DNA of 64,000 bases from Strigops habroptila (Eukaryota; Chordata; Aves; Psittaciformes; Psittacidae): the NCBI RefSeq assembly GCF_004027225.2, contig NC_044297.2, positions 3,864,047-3,928,046 of the forward strand, given 5' to 3'. The notes beneath the pieces were generated by a model. It had not been told where the DNA came from, did no database searches, and saw nothing but the letters and a program-made list of their open reading frames with translations. Position numbers and translations under genes: made by a program. Shown in pieces: positions 46,234 through 58,621 of the stretch. The first letter of the stretch is position 1, and each line of letters begins with the position of its first letter.

Positions 46234-46320
46234 ATGAACGTTATCAGCCACCCACCATGGCTTTCCTCCCTGGAAACTCCTCCGACTGCTCCAACTGCAC
46301 CCACTCTGTGGGGCCTGTGA
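46234..46320 (+). promoter_or_regulatory. Upstream ORF overlapping the ADRA1A start
   Basis: An ATG 23 nt upstream of the receptor start, in a different frame, opens a 28-codon reading frame. Its stop (TGA at 46318-46320) lies 64 bp inside the receptor coding region. If the transcript includes it, ribosomes initiating there would bypass the main ATG. The main start has a much better context (CCACCATGG). Whether it is used depends on the transcription start, which I cannot place. Confidence 0.5.
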
Positions 46321-47139
46321 ATGTTACAAAGGCCATTTTACTAGGTGTTATTCTAGGGGGGCTGATTGTTTTTGGGGTTTTGGGTAATATTCTGGTGATA
46401 CTCTCTGTAGCCTGCCACAGACACCTTCAAAGTGTTACCCACTATTATATCATTAACCTGGCTATAGCTGACCTCCTCTTGACTTCCACTGTCCTGCCCT
46501 TCTCAGCTACTATGGAGATTTTGGGCTACTGGGTCTTTGGGAGGATCTTCTGCAACATCTGGGCAGCTGTTGATGTCCTTTGCTGCACTGCTTCCATTAT
46601 GAGCCTCTGTATCATCTCGATAGATAGATACATTGGGGTGAGCTACCCACTGAGATACCCAAGTATAGTGACAGAGAAGAGGGGTCTCCTAGCGTTACTG
46701 TGTGTTTGGGCATTGTCCCTGGTGATATCAATTGGACCCCTTTTTGGCTGGAAGGAACCAGCACCAGAAGATGAGACCATTTGTCAAATCACTGAGGAGC
46801 CTGGCTACGTGTTGTTCTCTGCTCTAGGCTCCTTCTACCTCCCCCTGACTATTATCTTGGTGATGTATTGCCGAGTGTATGTAGTGGCCAAAAGGGAAAA
46901 CAAAGGTCTCACTTCTGGTCTGAAGACAGAGAGATCTCGTTCTGAAGAAGTCACCCTACGGATCCATCGTAAAAATGCTCCTGAAGCAAGCGGGTCGGCA
47001 TCCAACCCCAAGAGCAAGCATCACTTCTCAGTGCGTCTCCTCAAGTTCTCCAGGGAAAAGAAAGCTGCCAAGACCCTGGGAATAGTGGTGGGATGCTTCG
47101 TTCTCTGCTGGCTTCCATTTTTTGTAGTAATGCCTCTTG
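46257..47139 (+). CDS. ADRA1A: Alpha-1A adrenergic receptor, coding exon 1 (residues 1-294)
   Basis: The exon begins at CCACCATGG and encodes [20 protein letters not shown] onward, very close to human ADRA1A. This is a Gq/11-coupled plasma-membrane receptor for noradrenaline and adrenaline. Features in order: N-glycosylation sequons at N7, N13 and N22; TM1 about 27-51; Asp72 (2.50); the disulfide pair Cys99-Cys176; Asp106 (3.32), which binds the catecholamine amine; DRY at 123-125; and TM5 Ser188 and Ser192, which bind the catechol ring. The third intracellular loop follows, with [16 protein letters not shown] leading into TM6 CWLP. The exon ends one base into Gly295 at donor GTAAGT. Alpha-1B and alpha-1D are excluded by the short N-terminus and by matches such as [15 protein letters not shown] and the ECL2. 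Confidence 0.97.
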
Positions 47140-48935
47140 GTAAGTAAAGCAAAACCCTCTACCTTTTTCAGCATCTTCCATGGAGGGAGGGCTGTGTTTG
47201 TGCCTGTGTACAATAATACTGACGAGAAAAGCTCTGAGGGAATCATTTGCTATTGCAAAGCTGTCAGAATCAAAACATGCACCTTTACAAAGCAGTGAAC
47301 ATTAAAAATGAAAGTCTCAAATGAAACAAAACTTCTGTGGTGAGGAGAAGCATAGAATTCTGAAAATCATGGGAAGGATTTAGTACTCTTTTTGCATATA
47401 GAAAATACTCTTTCAGAACTACAACTGTGATTCTAACCAACTCTGCTATATGAACAACATCTTTAGATGTGTGTGTGTGTTTATGCTTAAGTTTGCAACC
47501 AGTTCTTCAGGTGATATAAATACGTATAAGATCAAGATATAAATGCATTCAGGGTCAAAGTAACTTGGACCCAGATCTCCTGGAGTGCTCAGCACCTAAT
47601 AATTCCCACCATAAGGAAAAAAGTCAGTTTCCTCCCAGGAAATCCACCCTATGAGACACCACAATCCAAATGAAATGAATGTATTTTTTAATTTATCATG
47701 TCACCAGTCAGAAGACAGCAGTGAGGATGCTTCAAAAATCATTTTATACTTCTCTGGCTTGCGTCTATTGTGGAAACCCACTGAGCCCACTGGCCAAACA
47801 CTGTCTTCAACCATCATGCAGAGCATCACTATTTATGCACCAGTTGTAATTCTAAAGGGGAAGGAAGTCTGGGATTTGTTCTGCTTTGCTGAAACATAAA
47901 ATAGTAATTAGGATTTTAATTAAACCTGGCTCAGTCACCTTTGATGCCATTTCAGGATTTAAAAGCAGAATACTAATTCCACACCTATAGCCGAGTGTGA
48001 TGTCTGTGGCACATCACACCATGGTTTGCTCTGCAGCAGCTATGCTAAATATTAGGTTTTGAAACATGGAACCTTAAATCTGTGACTTGCTTGATTTTCT
48101 TATGGAAAGGGCTTATGCTGTACAGGAAAAATAAAGTAAGATTGTGTGGAAGTTTTAGCTAGTACAGAATAATGTGTACAATTAAGAAAAAGAAAAACTG
48201 GCCTTACCTAAACATGAAAAGAAAGATTTGGGGATTTTCTTTTTCTTTCATCTTGTAAAAAGCTGTTCTTTTTCAATTAACCTCTACTGGATTTACCAGG
48301 ATTACCAGGTTGCTTCACAAAAACCTGCTGCTAACATTGCCATGTGAAAAAACCCCAAAATATAGAATTTTTTCTGTTGGTCAGTTCTGGGAAGTGCTGG
48401 AGGATGAGAGGTAGATGTTTTGTAAGGAGGAGCTCTGAAAGGCCTGGCTCGTGCTGTCCAGGATGTCAGCATGTTGGAATGCTGGTTGCCAAGATATCTG
48501 AAATATACCCAAAAAGGGTTTGTGAGAACACATTTAACACACTTCTTTTCATCTGCAAACGTGGTTGTCCACACAGAGCTGTTGTTATTTGATTTGCTTT
48601 GAGTTTAAGAAGTTTTCTGGACAAGAGAGCGGTTTTGTGTCTTTCTTTGATCCCTTATAAGGAAGCTTTCTTGAGGTTAGTTTCCCTATCTTTGTGGGGT
48701 TATTGTGTTATTTTTAAAGCATATATTAAGTTTTTTGAAACCTATTTTTACTGCTTTTGTTTAAACCATTAAGCAGACAATTGGCACAAAATAACACTTC
48801 AGAAAGAACCAGGAGAACACATCTTGAGGCAGGCTGTCCCACTCAGAGCCAGAGACTCACCCAGAGGTGATTGCAGATGGCACTCTATGCCTATACCATG
48901 CAGAACACTTTCCAAAGGGCAGTAACAACTTTCAG

Positions 48936-49030
48936 TTCTATTCTGCAGACAGGTAAAGGGAGGCATAAGGAGGCACAGTGATCCAGCCAGGATCACACAG
49001 CAGATTAGTGGCAGGGGTCAGACTTCTCAG
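48936..49030 (-). mobile_element. MIR-like SINE, antisense, in the ADRA1A intron
   Basis: The plus strand reads in order: a degraded CTGCAGAC-GGTAAAGGGAG, AGGCACAGTGATCCAGCCAG, then GATCACACAGCAGATTAGTG and GCAGGGGTCAGA. This matches the reverse complement of the MIR core region, whose typical wording is aggcacagag...ggtcacacagc...gtggcagag. Divergence is high, as expected for an ancient amniote element. Confidence 0.65.
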
Positions 49031-52000
49031 ATGTGCAGAACACTCAGTTGCTGAAGCCATTGGCAGATGTGGAGTTCACAGCACAGCTGGCTGGGCAACA
49101 AGAACTTTGTTGTGCAGAAGACCAGCTCTGCAGCTTCACAGCCACAGGGCAGACCTTTAAAGGGTCCCATCAGCAAGGCCACTCTCAACGAAGCTTGCCC
49201 ATGAGACAAACATTCTCAAACTGCTACACAAACCACTTCAGACACTGCCGGGTGCTTACCACTCCATACAGCAAAAGTTCCCAAAACACATGTTTATGTT
49301 ACTGTGATCCACAGCATTTTCAAGATCCTCACATCTATTATAATCAGCTCTACCCATCAAGAATCACTTTAAGATGAGAAACACCAGGCTTGTTAAAGCA
49401 TATAACAAAAGGGGATAGAAACTTCCGAGGAGTAGATATGGGAAGAGCAAGAGTGATAGAAGGATATGAAGAGGGGAATAAAGGCATGATATCCGTATTT
49501 CCAGCAGCATCTGCCAATAACTGGAGAAAAAACTTAAATATCCCTACCACAAGACAAAATCTTAATTAAAATTGGTGCGTAAAGGTGCCAGTTGCAATCT
49601 GTCTAAGTAATGCCTTTCTTACCTTCTTGGATGGAGTTTCATTGCAGACACAGGGTCTGTGCAAAGGCTTTCAGTCAGTCCAATAGTCCAATACACCTTC
49701 TTCTCACTTCGCTTTGATGTTTGTGGAGTAAGCCAGGGAATGACAATCCTGTTGCATGAAAATAAGTGAGGTTAAGATTTGTTTTTTCTCTGCATGCTGT
49801 GAACCCACCCTTTACAAAACTTCTGTAACATAACAGAGTGTCAAACCAGCTGATTTCCCCTCAAAGAAGTCAGTTTTTCATTTCAGAATGTACTTTCTCT
49901 CTCTCTTTAGAGGTAAGCAGTAGATCTGCTCCTAGTCTCAAAGTTTTCCTGTAAAAAGCTTCTTTAAACTCAACATGTTTTCACAAATTATTTAAAAAAC
50001 CCTCTTGTCCCAACTAGATCTGCAGTCTTTGTATTCCCCCAATTAAATCTCAGTTCCTCTCTGGACACAAAGCTTTCCTAGTGCAATGAGAGGTTCTTTT
50101 CCATGGTAGTTTAGGGAAGACCTAGACTGACTGAAGGGCAGGAGAAGAGGTAGCAATAGGCACCTGAACAGGAGTTTAATCTAGGAGCTAGCAAGAACTG
50201 TGAGGGCTTTTGCCCACGCCCATCTCTATGCAGACACCCATTCTTAGTGAGCTCAGATCCTGGCTCTGTTCCACAGTAGCAGCAGATGATGTAAAGTGCT
50301 TTTTTATTCTGCAAACCTTCCTTTGAATTGCTATTGCCCCCAAAAAGCTGTAAACCCATTGCTGAATTAACTTTATTAGGGAAATCCTTCGCAGTATCTT
50401 CCTATAAATGCACTGTCTAAGACCAATCATGTCCAACAATTTAGCCCTAGTGTTAGGTTGTAAAGACAGACTGATGTCCATGTACATATACATATACTGC
50501 AATTGTTTCCCAAAGAGAAGCTTTTCAGCTATGCCCCCCAACCTGTTCTCATTCTACACTAGCTATCCACTTCACTAAGGGTAAGCATATAAGGGATATA
50601 TTCAACAGAAGGAAATGTTGCTCTTCTGAATATATTGCTTGCCTGGTCACAAGCTCTAAACACTTACACTGGCTGCCACTTGTTTAGTAGATGCTGACGT
50701 GTCCACCAAAAAGACTATAGGAGCATCCTACTCCATCCAGGTAGTCCATTATTCAGACCTTCAGAGAAGATAACTGAAAAGATATTTCCCTGTCCACTTA
50801 GGACTCTTATTTCTCTTCTGCAACACTTAATCATCATATTCCCAACTGCTAGGCACACAAACTAACAAAACAGAGCCAGAAAAGAACAACCTTGAGCTTG
50901 TCTATATCAGTCAAAGAAGGTTAAAAAGAAGAGCTTGAGCTTATATGCAACTCCTGGGCCAATGAGCAAGAGGTTGTGGATAGAGGCCACAGATGAGGCT
51001 CATCGGGGCAATTAAGGTTTGTTGGGCCCTGGCACTCTGCAATAACACTTTCTTCCATTTCTGTTTTGTTTTCCTCTTGCAATTGCTAGAAAGGGATATA
51101 GACAGATGGACAGATGTAGAAAGAAATATTCAGTCCGTGCTTCTAGTGATGGCACCAGTTTTCAAGGTGATGTTGGGGATGAGGTTACAACTAACATAGT
51201 TACCTTTTTCTTTAACTGGAAGACACTTATGGATTGCTCTAGGAACTCTTCAGAAGGTTTCTTTCCAACAACATAGATGACAGTGCTTGGAAGTCATTTT
51301 GAGGTGAAACATGCACAGAACTGATAGAAAAAAAGAAAAAGGGTTGGGGTATTACTAAAATGGTCCTAAGCTGGGATTGATGGCTCATCTTAACAAACCC
51401 CCAGAAGCAAGCTCACAAAGCTTTGATGTTGTCCACCTTCTGTGGTGAGCTAGCTTAAATCTGTCCAGCTGTAGATGTTGCTCCCTCGACATGTTCATGG
51501 CTGGGTTGTCCAGATACTCAGGGAAACAAGGATCTGAATCCCCTGTCTTTCCGTTGCTCATCTGATACTAATATAATAAAATCAAACGAATAAAAGCTGC
51601 AACTACCTAATGCTCGACTCAGTTTTCATATCAGAAAATGCCAAACTCCAGCCATGGAGGAAATATTCAGAGCTAATGTGTAGATTCCCCACTTTAGCAT
51701 TTCAGAGAAAAAAGAAATAAGGGCGAGGGGGGGAACCAAACCCAGAATAAAGCCCCAGCTCATTCTTTGGAGCACAAGTCAGGGAGAAGAAGGGTGTTTA
51801 CGCTCCCTGAGTCTTGGAGCACAAGTGTCTGTTTAAGCCATTGAATGAGGAGAAAATAAAACATGAAGATAAACAGCCAAGATATTCCCTTTATTTTTGC
51901 TAATCACAAGAGGCTTTTTTCACAAACACAGACTGGAAAGGCTTTGTTGGTCTAGGTCGATAACTCAGCTACACTGAAGCCAATGGCAAAGATCCCACTG

Positions 52001-55000
52001 ACGTCCCTGGGACCAACATTTCTCCACCATTACCGAGCCCTGAAACGTTGTGTCCCACTGACTCATAACACAGCAAAGCAAAGGAAGGAATTGGTGATAT
52101 TTATAGCCATTTACGCTGAAAACAAGAGAGAGAAAGTGGAGACAGTTGTGCTGTGCTTCATGATTCACTTCTGTGGCTCTCCTGCATGCACCACCTGTCA
52201 GACTTTTGTCCTTCAGAATACTCCTGATTTGCGTAGCCACCACTTTCAAGTCCCTGGAGCAAATGAACCAAGAATGTAATTTTTCATTCTCAAATGTCAT
52301 GGCACCATTTAGGATTTGTTAGTGATTGAAAGGTGAGGAGGGATTCTCCAACCCAACCCAGCAAAGGTCAGGATTTGTCTTTAATTTGAAGACAGAAGGG
52401 AGAGATACTCAGCTTTTGCTGAAGATAATTCCTGTATTGCTAACCCCAACGATTTCAAAATCACGACAACCACATAGTGACAAAGTGGTGACACAGCCTG
52501 AGACAGACTCATCTTTTCAAACTGTTCTCTGAACTTGTTGGATTTTTGGTTTAATTTTTAAAGGAAAGCTCAGATTTTGCTCTAAGTGCATGACTCTACG
52601 AGCGAGGGCTTCGGGATGAACATCAACTATCTTAAAAATGTGAGCAATGAGAGATCCAGAATCATTGCGCTGCAGTAACAGCATGGGAGCTGGAATTTCA
52701 ATGACAATGGAGTTGATTTGTAAAACAAAGTGATTGCTTGGGTTTACATGGGTAACAAAACCTCAGTTTACCTTCCCAGGGTTTTTTATCAGCTTTCTAA
52801 ATCTGCAACTGCCCTCAGTGAATCTGGAAATAGTTGCTTGCTGAGATGTTTGCTCTTTGCCAGAAATATCATCCCTTGTCAGTGGTACAATATGAAACAG
52901 AGCATAAACTAGGGCTGAAAAAATCCAAATAATCAGAGCACCATTCCCAGACCAACCCATTCCTGTTGCCTGCCCTTTCCACCTCCCACCTGTGTCCAAA
53001 CACCTGCACCCTCCTGATGCCCCAGAGATCTGAATTCAGGCCCTTGTGAACTAAAGCAAACTCTCTCCTCCTTCTACATCCATTTATTATGGGCCAGGGA
53101 TGCCCAGGCACAAAGTCACTCTCATGTTCCCCCTGAATATTCCCCCCACAATATTCCAGGCCCTGGGACAGGCACAGCTGTAAGTGTTCAAGCCTTGCCA
53201 GATGCAGGCTTTTACCCTTGCTCACATCTATGAACCGCTGTTCTGCATTTGCTGCCTTGATTTGATTGTACAAAACCCTGAGGCGTTTCCTACTGTTCAA
53301 GGGTCCTTTGATCCCATTTTTTGTTCCCACAGAAAATACTTTCCATAAGGGAGCAGCAGGGTGAGACGTGCTGGGAGAGCATATATGTACAGAGTGCAGC
53401 TGTTGAATGTCTACACCAATACATATGTATTTATAAGAATATATATAAATATACTTTCCAGAGGGTGGTTTCTGGTTTGACCCAAAATGCAGTGTAGAAT
53501 GCCAGTCTTATGGAATAAAGTTCAGTGCTAACACTGAGCTTGGGAACACAAAATGGAACACATTCATCAATGTTTGTAGAGCAGACTGCCTCGTGAGAGA
53601 GCCAGGGTGCTCCAGTACAGTGTTAACCTCTGTGGGGACATCAGTGCTACTTCTGTGCTTCATCCTCTGGGTCTTTGGGGCAATTACTCTGGAATAGCTG
53701 CTGCTCTCTAGCTTGACCCCTTTAAGAAGATCCCAGGACCTGAGTTTTAAGCTTTGCCTCCCTCTAAACCAGACCACTGCTTCCAGTTTGCTGGGAATAC
53801 AAAGGTATATTTCCTATATGTCGGAGGCAAGAGATGCTAGGATTTTTGTTTCACTTCTGTGCAAGATTTAAAATGAGCACTTCTGATTCCTGATGACACT
53901 TTAAACCCTGATAATACAACAAAAGGCACTGCTGTTGTCTCCTGAGTGGAGGTTCCAGCTGCTGACTTCTAGGTATTGCAGGCAACTACTCATTGCAAGC
54001 TCTGGATCCACAGGCGTGACTGCTTTGCAGGTTATTGCTGGCCTCTCATCACATGTGGATACAGTCCTGATCTCACCCATGCGCCACTCACCCTTGCCTG
54101 CCTTTTTCTGTGTTCTGACTCAATCACCACATTTGGGCCATACAACATCAAAAGAGGAAAAAAGCAGCAAACCTAAACAAAGCTGCAAGATTTAGCAGCA
54201 GAGATGGATTTTAACACCACTGTGGGTCCATGGGGCACAAAACTGTATGGGATCTGATTCCCATGGTGCTGACAGAGATGATACAGATTAAACAACACAA
54301 GTTTCTGTAGCCTGGCAGCTTCTAAATCTCTCCTTGCTGTCCATCAGTGAAATAACACGACATCAGTACTGGTTTTTAAACAACCTATAATCAAGCAGCT
54401 CTGCAACTCCTGTCAAATTACAAAGTCAAATTACATCTTTGTGACCGAATTGGCACTTACTCACCAGGAGGTAGATGGAAAACTCACATCCGAAGAAACT
54501 TTGAGTTGGCAAATAGCAAAATAAATGATGAGGGATGGGAACGCAGTCCTGACATTTTCAGGGGTGAGTGATGAAATACTTAATAGCAAAGGATCTCAGG
54601 AGGCTAATAGTATATTTTGTTTTACTTTATTTTCATATAACAAGCAATTGAATTGTGCTACTGCCACTGGAGAGTCCTCGACCTTTTGAAAACAAAGCAG
54701 GGATTCAAGCACCATTTAGACAATCTACAATTCAAAGGCATTCAAAGATCAACTGAAGTTTTCTTTACTGTTCCTCCAGCACAGATTGCAGGGAGACAAC
54801 ATAAGATGAATCCTCTAAACTGTAATCAGTTTTGCTGTTATTTACCATCTTATTCCTGACAGTGTGCTGGGGAAGGCATTAAGGCCTGTGAATAGGATAA
54901 AGAATAAGTTGCCTTACACAGGAAATAGTCTTATACCATATACCTTAAAGAAGAGAGAGTTCACCACACTGCTTCACCATTGAATCTCATGGTTAATTAT

Positions 55001-55894
55001 GGGCATTGTTTAAAAACAACCCAAAATCCTGTATTTTGTTTCTACTTTGAACTCCTCTGACTCAAGCTGCCAACCACTGCCTGTTGCAAAGCTTCACCAA
55101 AACGCTTTATCACCAGGCTTAGCAGCACCGTTTGAAAACAACTCCCACTTGCTACCAGACACATCAACCACTGGTATTAGTCATGGCAGCAACATCACTG
55201 AATATTGAATGCCTGGAAGAAAAGAATACACTCTTACTATTCTGTGGGAGGAACACGATTCAGCAAGGACTCGGAGAATATGATACTTTCCCCCTTTTGC
55301 CAGATATTCAGGCAGCCAACAGAAAAGATTAGGGAAAGTTTCTGAGCTACAGAGGTAACGAGGTGCCTGCAAATGAAGGGCATTGCTTTCTGTGCCACTT
55401 TGAATATGAGATCACACTTCCAGAGAGGCACTAAGCAAATGCCAAAATGTCAACAGTTCCTCACCACAGGCCTGCAATATACAGAAGGATTTTGCTCATT
55501 AGACAGAGGCAATGCAGGAGATATAACATTTTTTTGCACCCTACACAATAATTCAGTAGCTCAAGGTTTAGACACACTGATCATGATTTATATTGCTGTG
55601 GAAGTTGAAAAAGCTGTTGGCATAAGTAAGAAGAGGGTCCATATTATTTCTGCTTTGATTTCTAGCTCTGTTATGTGTTGGATCCATCGACTGTCAGTTC
55701 CAGCCTCAGCCCTTCCAAGATATTACTGACAGTATTTCCTTCTATTGACATTTGTACTGTTTCATTCACAGGACCACACACAGGTATAATGAAGCCTGGA
55801 AATAGAGCTTTATCTGGTCTAAACTGATGAAACATCACAACCAAATGCAAAGCAGGTCAAACCTACTGTCCTAAAGCCCAGCGTATCCACCACT

Positions 55895-56015
55895 GAAAGA
55901 AAGTGTTAAAGACAGTGTGTTTAGAAAGAAAGTGTAAAAGATGGGGTCTACAGATAGCAACGTCTGTATGCTGTTAAAGCTACTTGCTTTTATGCTGTTA
56001 AAGCTATTTGGTTTT
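55895..56015 (+). repeat. Two adjacent short direct duplications in the ADRA1A intron
   Basis: GAAAGAAAGTGTTAAAGA at 55895 recurs nearly unchanged from about 55924. Immediately after, TATGCTGTTAAAGCTA with its tail occurs at 55967 and again at 55991 (24-bp period). These look like independent slippage or repair-associated duplications clustered within about 120 bp. Confidence 0.7.
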
Positions 56016-58109
56016 CTTCCCACTGTGTGTTGTTCCAAGGCAACAGCTCTCTACTCTGATGAACCAAAAAAGGTTACATCAATAAATTAGCATGCAGATC
56101 CCCACCCCAAAAAGAGAGCAAGAGACAGACTCTGACACTGGCTATTTTCTATTTATAACAGACTTTGGCAAGGCACGAGCATTCCATTTAGTGAGACACA
56201 AGTTGCAGCAAACAGGAATTGTTATTGTTTACCCATTTTTACACTCAGCCTCACAGAGCTGATTCCCTAAACTGAGATTTGTTCCACCTTTTGTCTTAGC
56301 ACAAAATGGGAAAGTGGTGGATATGCTGCAATTAAATCAGGAAGTAAAGAAAAAAAGGAGCATGATTTGGGTATTTAGAAGTCTTCCTCTATTTTTCATC
56401 TGCCAATGACTTCAGCCAGAAAGTTCTTTGAGAAGGTTGTTTAGTTGTTTTTCACTAAAGGAAAGCAGCATTTATTTGCTGCAAAAACCAATCTCGGTTG
56501 TGGCTAAGCCTGCACACTCGTGCTTAACTGCAAAACAGTGTTTGCTTTCTTTAGCACAACATTTTGGGTCTGAAGAACTGGTTGATATTGAAACTAATAG
56601 TGAAACTGCTCTACCTGGCTACTCAGAGCAACACAGGAACAATCACGAAGGGAATAAGACTCATGCTTGATGCCCAGGTTGTAACTGGCTTGGAATCAGA
56701 GCTTCAGTGGCTCCAAGATAAAGAGTGAGCTCCTATGGTGTGCTGTGCTCTGCCTTTGGGTATTCTGACCCAGTCTCACTTCTCTGCTGCTCCACCATAT
56801 ACCTGGGTCTCAGGGGACCTCTGCTCCTCCATATACCAGATGGCCTGGGTCTTAGGAGACCTCTCCCAAACCAGAGATAACTGAAAAGCCTCTCACCCCA
56901 CCACATCTCCTGTCTCTTCCCTGACAGCAGCATGTCCTTTGTGCCCACCAGCTCCACTTACAGAGCAGGAGCTGGTGCCACGGCAAGAAGGCATTTCTTC
57001 ACATGTCACCGAGAGACCATGTTCAGCAAAATGAGCGAGCCTTTAATCACGCTGCACTATTCGTGTCTCTGGTTCAGGCAATATTTTGGTACATTCTCAC
57101 ACAAGCAAAACCAGCCTGGGAATTCCTCTCTGGCTTTTACCACTTGACAGCATTTGCTGCACTTGCTGGAGCTTTGGTTGACAAAGATGGGAAGAGAAAG
57201 ATTCGAACCAAAGTTCAGCAGCTCTCAGAATTCAATTAGAACACCCTCTGATTGCATTATTAGCTTTTCCTATGTGAGGGGATGTCCAACAAGCAGATCA
57301 ATCCCTGTAAAGCTTAGGAGCTGCTTAGAGATGTAGTTAAATTGCAGAGGGTGACAAATGTATCGATGCCTAAAGCTTCCACAGGATTTCTTGCAACATG
57401 CACATGCTTACATTTTCCAGGGGGAAGCAGGAAGACAAGCATTTGTCAGTGCTAAAAGTCCTGCTTATTATAAACTTGGCTATAAATCCAAACCAAGCCA
57501 ATTACATTTCCTGAGAAATTATTTTCCTTCCTGTGCCCAAACTAATCCTGACATTGGGATGACCGAAACACTTCTTTTTTTCTTCCCCTTTCTTTTAAAG
57601 GAGGCAAGAAACAGCCTTTCCCCTTGACAACATATGGCAAATATTCTTCTCTTGCTCTGGTTCTAGATTCATTTTGCAAAATTGGTCTTAGAAGTGCTGT
57701 TATCACTTATTCTCTGAAATGGTGTGATTTTCTTGCCTTTTGCAACCCCTTTTGATGACCTCCTAGATATGACTGTTATTTGGCTAGCTAATCTTGAATT
57801 AGAAGTCCCAAAGGAAGCAATTTTCCTCTGCGAGTTGTTATCAGCCCTCTTGCCTGCCTCTCTGGCTGTAACCGGGAATACAGTGCTTGTATAATAAACT
57901 AGATGAATTGATTTCTGACAGAACATCCATGTAATTGTATGTCACTATATATTCTGAAACACTTGTTCCTGCAGGAATTGGGCTTTGAGTGACAAATTTT
58001 CCAAGCCAGAAGAGATTCTCATTTATTTTTTCCCAGTGTTTAAGTTTCGTTGGTTACCTGCAGTTTCCCACTGCCTCTGCCTTAACACTCTGTGTATTTT
58101 CCATTTTAG

Positions 58110-58621
58110 GTTCTTTCTTTCCTGCAATCAAACCCCCGGACACACTTTTTAAAATAACATTTTGGCTTGGCTATTTAAACAGCTGCATCAACCCCATCAT
58201 CTATCCCTGCTCAAGCCAAGAGTTTAAGAAAGCCTTCCAAAACGTCCTGAGAGCGCAGTGCCTCCAGAGGAAGCAAGCAACAAAGAAGCAATCCCCAAGC
58301 TTCAACCTCAACCATCCCACTGGCCAAAGCACAGAAAGTGGCAAAGGTGTGGTCCGGATCCCTGTCGGCTCAGGAGAAACCTTCTATAAGATTTCCAAGT
58401 CGGATGGGGTCTGTGAATGGAAGATTTTCTCGGCTGTGCAGAGCATGCCTGCCAAAAATGCAGTTTCTAAAGACTGTACTGCTGCCAAAGTGAAAAGTAA
58501 AGGTTTCCTCCAGGAATGCTGCTGTGCAGGCACTTCAAGGAACCTTGTCCATGAAAACTGTAAAGTGCCAACCATTAAAATACACACCATGTCCCTCAGT
58601 GAAAACGGGGAGGACGTCTAA
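58110..58621 (+). CDS. ADRA1A: Alpha-1A adrenergic receptor, coding exon 2 (residues 295-464)
   Basis: The acceptor CCATTTTAG precedes GT, which completes Gly295. The exon then encodes [20 protein letters not shown] (extracellular loop 3 and TM7). Phe308 and Phe312, which line the ligand pocket, and NPIIY at 322-326 are present. Helix 8 and a cysteine likely to be palmitoylated follow in [11 protein letters not shown]. The C-tail retains [19 protein letters not shown], a CCC cluster and the terminus [18 protein letters not shown], against SLSENGEEV in human. The stop TAA is at 58619-58621. The spliced CDS is 1,395 nt (464 aa), against 466 aa in human. The middle of the tail (about 345-375) is the most diverged part. 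The gene appears intact. Confidence 0.97.

Larger units (their letters stand above)
47140..58109 (+). other. ADRA1A intron (10,970 bp)
   Basis: It starts GTAAGT, ends TTTTAG, and splits codon 295 after the first base at the end of TM6. This is the conserved single coding intron of alpha-1 adrenergic receptor genes. It contains an old MIR-like SINE (48936-49030), a short (GT)n near 47468-47481, TA-rich sequence near 53436-53458 and direct duplications at 55895-56015. An imperfect duplication of about 42 bp period lies near 56802-56868. An unrecognised 153-codon minus-strand frame is at 52869-53330. No host gene is recognised inside it, and no alternative terminal exon could be supported. Confidence 0.9.

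Noticed and set aside
57989..58109. Start of a separate gene at the ATG at 57989 upstream of ADRA1A exon 2
   Set aside because: The frame simply reads back into the intron. The acceptor TTTTAG at 58109 and the phase match to exon 1 show the true exon begins at 58110.
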